Below are positions 14,301 to 14,944 of a stretch of 14,944 bases of DNA, piece after piece. Location of the stretch: NCBI GenBank assembly GCA_034437075.1, contig DAOTVD010000084.1:1-14944 (forward strand), read 5' to 3'. The position numbers were made by a program, and so were the translations under genes. The DNA comes from DAOTVD01 sp034437075. Its GTDB lineage: Bacteria; Chloroflexota; Anaerolineae; Aggregatilineales; J027. Numbering within the stretch: the first letter of the stretch is position 1; each line of letters opens with the position of its first letter. The notes under the pieces were generated by a model. That model worked only from the letters and a program-made list of their open reading frames with translations. It was not told where the DNA came from and ran no database searches.

Positions 14301-14929
14301 CCAAGGATCGTCTCTAGGATAATGTGTGGCCGATTTTTGAACTTTTGTACCTTCAAGGCTTGGACGATATGCTGGTGTTTTTCCAGGCGTATCCAGGTGA
14401 GGGCCTCTTGCGTAAAACGGGCTGTCGCCTTTTCGTTATCCAAAAAGCGCGATTGAAACGTTTTGAGGGTCACGGGGATGCGCTGTTCGTGGTCGTAGCA
14501 CATATACACCAGGCCCATGCCGCCCTTCAGCACCTGGCGAATCTCGTAACGTTGACCGATGCGTTCGCCAACGCGAAAATCATCCTCATCGCGGTAAGGG
14601 GTTTCGTGTTTTAATAGCGAACCCAGGGTATCTTCTATCGAGCTAAGCCAGGCTTCGGCTTCCTGATCGCTCGCGGTGGGGGCGTTGGCGTTAGCCCGCA
14701 GTATCTGGTCGGCGTCCGAGATGGCTTCTTCGACATCCAACCCGGCGGCGGTATCATCCAGGCTAGCATCTTCTGCCGCGCCCGCTTCGGTGGGCCATGG
14801 GGCTGGTGGCGCGACACCGGCCAGGTCGCTTGCCTCGCGCGCTTTCTTTTGTTCTTCTAAGGCCAGCGTTTGCCAGGCATCCAGCAAGACCTCGAGTTCG
14901 TACATGACCTGGGCCAAATGATTATTCAA
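11336..14929 (-). CDS. Ser/Thr protein kinase with 22 tandem TPRs
   Basis: A Hanks-type kinase-TPR protein of 1197 residues from the TTG at 14929. Residues 1-110 are acidic and Ala-rich. The kinase domain spans about 128-413: P-loop LKGGMGLVY (134-142), Lys156 (VTLK), Glu175 in helix C, HRDLKPAN (255-262), DFG (275-277), the GTAPYMSPEQ segment (313-322) and RRP (396-398). The P-loop's first Gly position is Leu134. The loop from DFG to SPE holds an Ala/Pro/Asp-rich insert (about 283-303), making it longer than usual. From 431 to 1178 there are 22 back-to-back 34-residue TPRs, then a 19-residue basic tail. No membrane helix is evident, so it is probably cytoplasmic. The catalytic residues are all present. 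The start is uncertain: no ribosome-binding site precedes TTG 14929, ATG 14905 is another choice, and the frame stays open to the window edge, so the N-terminus may be longer. Confidence 0.88.
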   Translation of the reverse strand: MNNHLAQVMYELEVLLDAWQTLALEEQKKAREASDLAGVAPPAPWPTEAGAAEDASLDDTAAGLDVEEAISDADQILRANANAPTASDQEAEAWLSSIEDTLGSLLKHETPYRDEDDFRVGERIGQRYEIRQVLKGGMGLVYMCYDHEQRIPVTLKTFQSRFLDNEKATARFTQEALTWIRLEKHQHIVQALKVQKFKNRPHIILETILGPEGLGSDLRAWINHQSLTLESALRFALHICLGMQYAVDKVPGLVHRDLKPANILVRHDGVAKITDFGLVRSVHPEPGAPDAAEADALPPDADVRLTRAGAIIGTAPYMSPEQARAYDVDLRSDIYAFGCVFFEMLTWQSIFRAKTLPDWKKAHIEQLPGFPPDMPFLVPRDVRALVLQCVEKDPDRRPQSWAAIAERLSALYTEHIGTAPPLERTGIALQTDELVNKAYSLAEIGYPEEALQAYDQALQADPDNPWTLARKARTLRLLGNYPAALSFVDQALQKDRSFGWAWLVKGQILERQGRLEGALACHETAADLMPDDVWVWYNQANILLSMNRHQAALDMLDHALQVDPRQETVWAKRGQVLRAMQRHLEALNAYNRALELDDSYAWAWNGKGLCLKALERQQEALESFQQATRLQPREVWHWYNQAETLVDMQRYRDALPIIAQAARVKPDHAYTWAKLGQVFRYLERYEDAVRAYEKAIVHNPHYAWAVNGLGIVFERMGRYEDAFKRYRQAAELTPNDVWHWYNQGNLLVLQERYTEAIPLLEKATQINPQHARSWARLGNTYRLMGQYEAALVFLERALKLETGYSWAWNERGIVLESLGRLAEAAEAYGRAAIAEPANPLYWYNQADIYVSLRRLSDALPALDRALRADEAYYRAWAKRGQVLRRLGQPEDALEAYTRAVELAPDYAWAWNGRGLALSMLQRHEDALAAFRKAAEYAPDDIWFWYNQADELITLGRYTEALEPLNHALQVDPEHAESWAKLGQALRRLGQFRQSVSSYDRALALDPTYAWAWNGRGLALEQLERREEALASYQRAAEEAPAGVWYWMNQIDPLLMLDRVTEAEQVAQRVVQIAPDNLVGWMRLAQILRRQARYGDALVAYDRALALDEGHANAWHGKGMVYTLLGRLEEALDCHREATRHAPDTIWFWYNRGEVLFQLERYSEAITMFSRALECDPTHDGSRRRRTEARRLLERQKE
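11396..13639 (-). repeat. TPR array with a 306-bp (102-residue) super-repeat
   Basis: The array codes 22 TPR motifs of exactly 34 residues with no insertion or deletion. They fall into three alternating types: 'a' with a WYNQ start and an alternating-Trp lead, 'b' with WAKLGQ, and 'c' with AWAWNGxGL. The order is b-c after one divergent first repeat, then a-b-c six times, then a final a. The DNA therefore repeats about every 306 bp. Sequence drift between units shows that the expansion is old, or is kept by selection on the protein. Confidence 0.85.
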
Positions 14930-14944
14930 GCAAAATTTTAACCC

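Overview
The window is about 15 kb of moderately GC-rich bacterial chromosome with ten complete-looking genes and one more whose 5' end may run off the right edge. No rRNA, tRNA, CRISPR array, transposase or phage gene is visible. The likely source is a Chloroflexota bacterium, perhaps of the Anaerolineae. That rests on the style of the proteins: an NPYxPL...FxGR-type signalling ATPase, a very long Ser/Thr kinase-TPR protein, an FHA protein and an R2lox. It is an inference, because no taxonomic marker gene is present.

Layout, left to right. (1) 1-2046, + strand: a lone STAS-domain protein (296-628), then an AAA/STAND-like ATPase (691-2046) with one C-terminal membrane anchor. The ATPase has no ribosome-binding site but has a promoter-like element ending 6 nt before its ATG. 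(2) 2043-5187, - strand: an R2-like ligand-binding oxidase (R2lox; Mn/Fe or Fe/Fe carboxylate protein), followed 10 nt later by a large exported protein with a heparinase II/III-like architecture. Their promoter region is shared with the divergent gene hemY. (3) 5396-10956, + strand: protoporphyrinogen/coproporphyrinogen oxidase (hemY), then a complete iron-siderophore/B12-type ABC importer: binding protein, two FecCD-type permeases and an ATPase. (4) 10959-14929, - strand: a Ser/Thr kinase with 22 uninterrupted TPRs, followed 5 nt later by a small FHA-domain protein.

The centre reads as an iron/haem neighbourhood: a carboxylate-bridged dimetal oxidase, a late haem-biosynthesis flavoenzyme and an iron-chelate importer. 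The flanks are signalling modules: STAS plus membrane ATPase on the left, and on the right a kinase plus a small protein with a phosphothreonine-reading domain.

The genes are packed very tightly. Both convergent junctions leave no space for a terminator (stop codons overlap at 2043-2046, and 2 nt separate the genes at 10957-10958). Most regulatory signal is therefore in three short intergenic regions: 629-690, 5188-5395 and 6776-6914. Each carries dyads or tandem repeats placed on or next to promoter-like elements. No wholly new multi-gene defence or metabolic system could be demonstrated. The items most worth follow-up are the exact 102-residue super-repeat of the kinase-TPR protein, the R2lox/heparinase-like/hemY/iron-uptake arrangement, and the membrane-anchored ATPase next to an orphan STAS protein.
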